7,766 nt of DNA from Candidatus Dadabacteria bacterium (GTDB taxonomy: Bacteria; Desulfobacterota_D; UBA1144; Nemesobacterales; UBA2774): the NCBI GenBank assembly GCA_020027805.1, contig JAHKKQ010000100.1, forward strand, positions 1 through 7,766, read 5' to 3'. The notes beneath the pieces were generated by a model. That model had not been told where the DNA came from. It searched no databases and saw nothing but the letters and a program-made list of their open reading frames with translations. Shown here in pieces: positions 6,919-7,766 of this stretch. Position numbers and translations under genes: made by a program. Position 1 is the stretch's first letter. Every line of letters starts with the position of its first letter.

Positions 6919-7509
6919 CTATTGATTCGCCGTCAGGATTATTATGTCGTCGTATTTATCGTCGACCGCCGCGGTCCCGCAAGCAGTAGGATTGCCTGCC
7001 GCATCGAACCTGCAGCCCCAGAGCCCGGCTTCCTCGGCCCCGCACTCGTCCTTATCGAGGGACACGGCGTAGAATCCGGATCCGGCCGGTTTGTTCCGGG
7101 GATTGTTCTTGCCGTTCACGCCTATAAGCACCGCGCCCGTCCCCGTGCTTCCGTTCTTGCACTTGAAGCCGCCCTCGTAATAGAAGTAGAGCATCTTGTC
7201 CTCGTCGTCCCAGATGAGGTCGGCGGATTCCAGGGACCCGTCGCCGTTTACGTCTATCTGCTGGATCCAGACGGAATCAGTATCGCCCGGGGAGTTCGCC
7301 GTGCTTACCGAAAGAACTTCCTCACCTACCGAGTCGGACTTTTGGGCGTCCGCGGGAGGCGAAGGATCCTGTGCACTGCTTATTACATCAGGAGAAGGTT
7401 TTAACTCGACTCCTGTCTCGTTCCCGCCCTGAGTCATTCCAGGTAAGGCGTAGAGCATGGCAGTGATAATTAACACTAATACGATACATATCCGTGATTG
7501 TAAATTCAT
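6919..7509 (-). CDS. Secreted protein with one dockerin/EF-hand-like calcium loop, function unknown
   Basis: I do not recognise the family. The product (196 aa from the ATG at 7509) starts with a signal peptide (about 1-27) of Arg plus a long hydrophobic core. Next is a low-complexity Pro/Ser/Asp-rich linker (about 28-78). A compact domain follows with the 12-residue loop DVNGDGSLESAD (86-97), whose Asp/Asn at positions 1, 3, 5 and 12 fit calcium loops of dockerin/EF-hand type. Dockerins need two such loops and only one is seen. The domain continues with GAVLIGVNGKNNPRNKPAGSGFY and four cysteines (C117, C156, C166, C178) that could form two disulfides in the periplasm or outside. The frame extends to 7605, but AAGGAG 6 bases before the ATG at 7509 and the promoter just upstream fix the shorter start. 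It is the first gene of the exported block. Confidence 0.8.
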   Translation of the reverse strand: MNLQSRICIVLVLIITAMLYALPGMTQGGNETGVELKPSPDVISSAQDPSPPADAQKSDSVGEEVLSVSTANSPGDTDSVWIQQIDVNGDGSLESADLIWDDEDKMLYFYYEGGFKCKNGSTGTGAVLIGVNGKNNPRNKPAGSGFYAVSLDKDECGAEEAGLWGCRFDAAGNPTACGTAAVDDKYDDIIILTANQ

Positions 7510-7515
7510 ATCTAG

Positions 7516-7521
7516 CTCCTT
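7516..7521 (-). promoter_or_regulatory. Strong ribosome binding site for the calcium-loop protein
   Basis: AAGGAG with 6 bases to the ATG at 7509. It is the best Shine-Dalgarno in the window and rules out the longer open frame starting at 7605. Confidence 0.75.
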
Positions 7522-7528
7522 TGCCCAA

Positions 7529-7556
7529 ATTGTAATGCCGCTCCGAGATTTATCAA
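7529..7556 (-). promoter_or_regulatory. Sigma-70 type promoter of the exported-protein block
   Basis: On the minus strand TTGATA (7551-7556) and TACAAT (7529-7534) are separated by 16 bases. Each differs from consensus at one of six positions. The predicted start of transcription is near 7521-7522, giving a leader of only about 12-13 bases that begins at the Shine-Dalgarno. It should drive the calcium-loop gene and probably the DUF2147-like gene. Confidence 0.6.
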
Positions 7557-7633
7557 CATTGCGCCGACAGAAGCAGGGTAAGGAATTCGATGTCTCTTTA
7601 CGCAACTACATATATTTCATTGGGAAACCCCCG

Positions 7634-7766
7634 TCATGAAATCTTTATAAGAGTCCCCGCGATGTGCGGTTCGAGCCCTATGCTCCTGTCAATGAACCGA
7701 CCGATGACCCAGATATTCGTAGTCGTGTGCTTGCGGATTTCAGAGACCGTGAATAACGACTCTCCC
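7634..7766 (-). CDS. Possible C-terminal end of an unrecognised upstream gene (partial)
   Basis: A minus-strand frame is open from the right edge (first full codon at 7765) to TGA at 7634-7636, giving 43 residues that begin GESLFTVSEIRKHTTTN and end GTLIKIS. It has no start codon, as expected for the tail of a gene beginning outside the window, and it has the same orientation as every other gene. The piece is too short to name a family. A plus-strand frame over the same bases is also open, so coding status is not certain. Confidence 0.4.
   Translation of the reverse strand, partial: GESLFTVSEIRKHTTTNIWVIGRFIDRSIGLEPHIAGTLIKIS

Noticed and set aside
7510..7605. N-terminal extension of the calcium-loop protein to 7605
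   Set aside because: The strong AAGGAG and the promoter lie inside this extension, and a signal peptide begins exactly at the ATG at 7509.
7643..7766. Plus-strand frame open to the right edge, with ATG at 7661
   Set aside because: It overlaps the minus-strand frame that matches the orientation of all other genes. It has no Shine-Dalgarno and no recognisable protein pattern.

Overview
The window is about 7.8 kb of gene-dense bacterial DNA of moderately high GC. All recognisable genes lie on the minus strand, so they are read from the right edge to the left. Two typical lipoprotein signal peptides and further Sec-type signal peptides point to a diderm (Gram-negative type) bacterium. An NtrC-family activator with an intact GAFTGA loop means the organism has sigma-54. 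ATA (Ile) and AGG (Arg) codons are common. This would suit environmental lineages such as Desulfobacterota, Nitrospirota or their relatives, but the sequence does not fix the taxon.

In transcription order the layout is as follows. A possible C-terminal fragment of an unrecognised gene sits at the right edge (7634-7766). A good sigma-70 type promoter follows (7529-7556). It serves a secreted protein with one dockerin/EF-hand-like calcium loop (6919-7509) and a small secreted DUF2147-like protein (6478-6876). Behind a perfect TATAAT box come two tandem paralogous lipoproteins (5072-6397 and 3624-5039), each ending in an LssY C-terminal-like domain. After an intergenic stretch of about 275 bp come a GNAT acetyltransferase (2762-3346), a soluble two-PAS histidine kinase (1107-2657) and its overlapping partner, a sigma-54-dependent response regulator that runs off the left edge (1-1110).

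The genes fall into two functional blocks. The right block is four exported proteins in a row, two of them tandem duplicates that may act together at the outer membrane. Their biochemical role is unknown. The left block is a signalling unit: a kinase, its activator, and an acetyltransferase whose start is preceded, 15 bp upstream, by a well-spaced sigma-54 promoter (TGG/TTGCA, GG-N10-GC). The simplest model is that the kinase/activator pair controls the acetyltransferase and perhaps its own operon. The first PAS domain of the kinase carries His and Arg at the positions and 20-residue spacing of the FixL haem pocket, so a haem or gas-sensing input is possible but unproven.

No mobile elements, CRISPR arrays, tRNA or rRNA genes were seen. 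Long plus-strand open frames are antisense shadows of the minus-strand genes.
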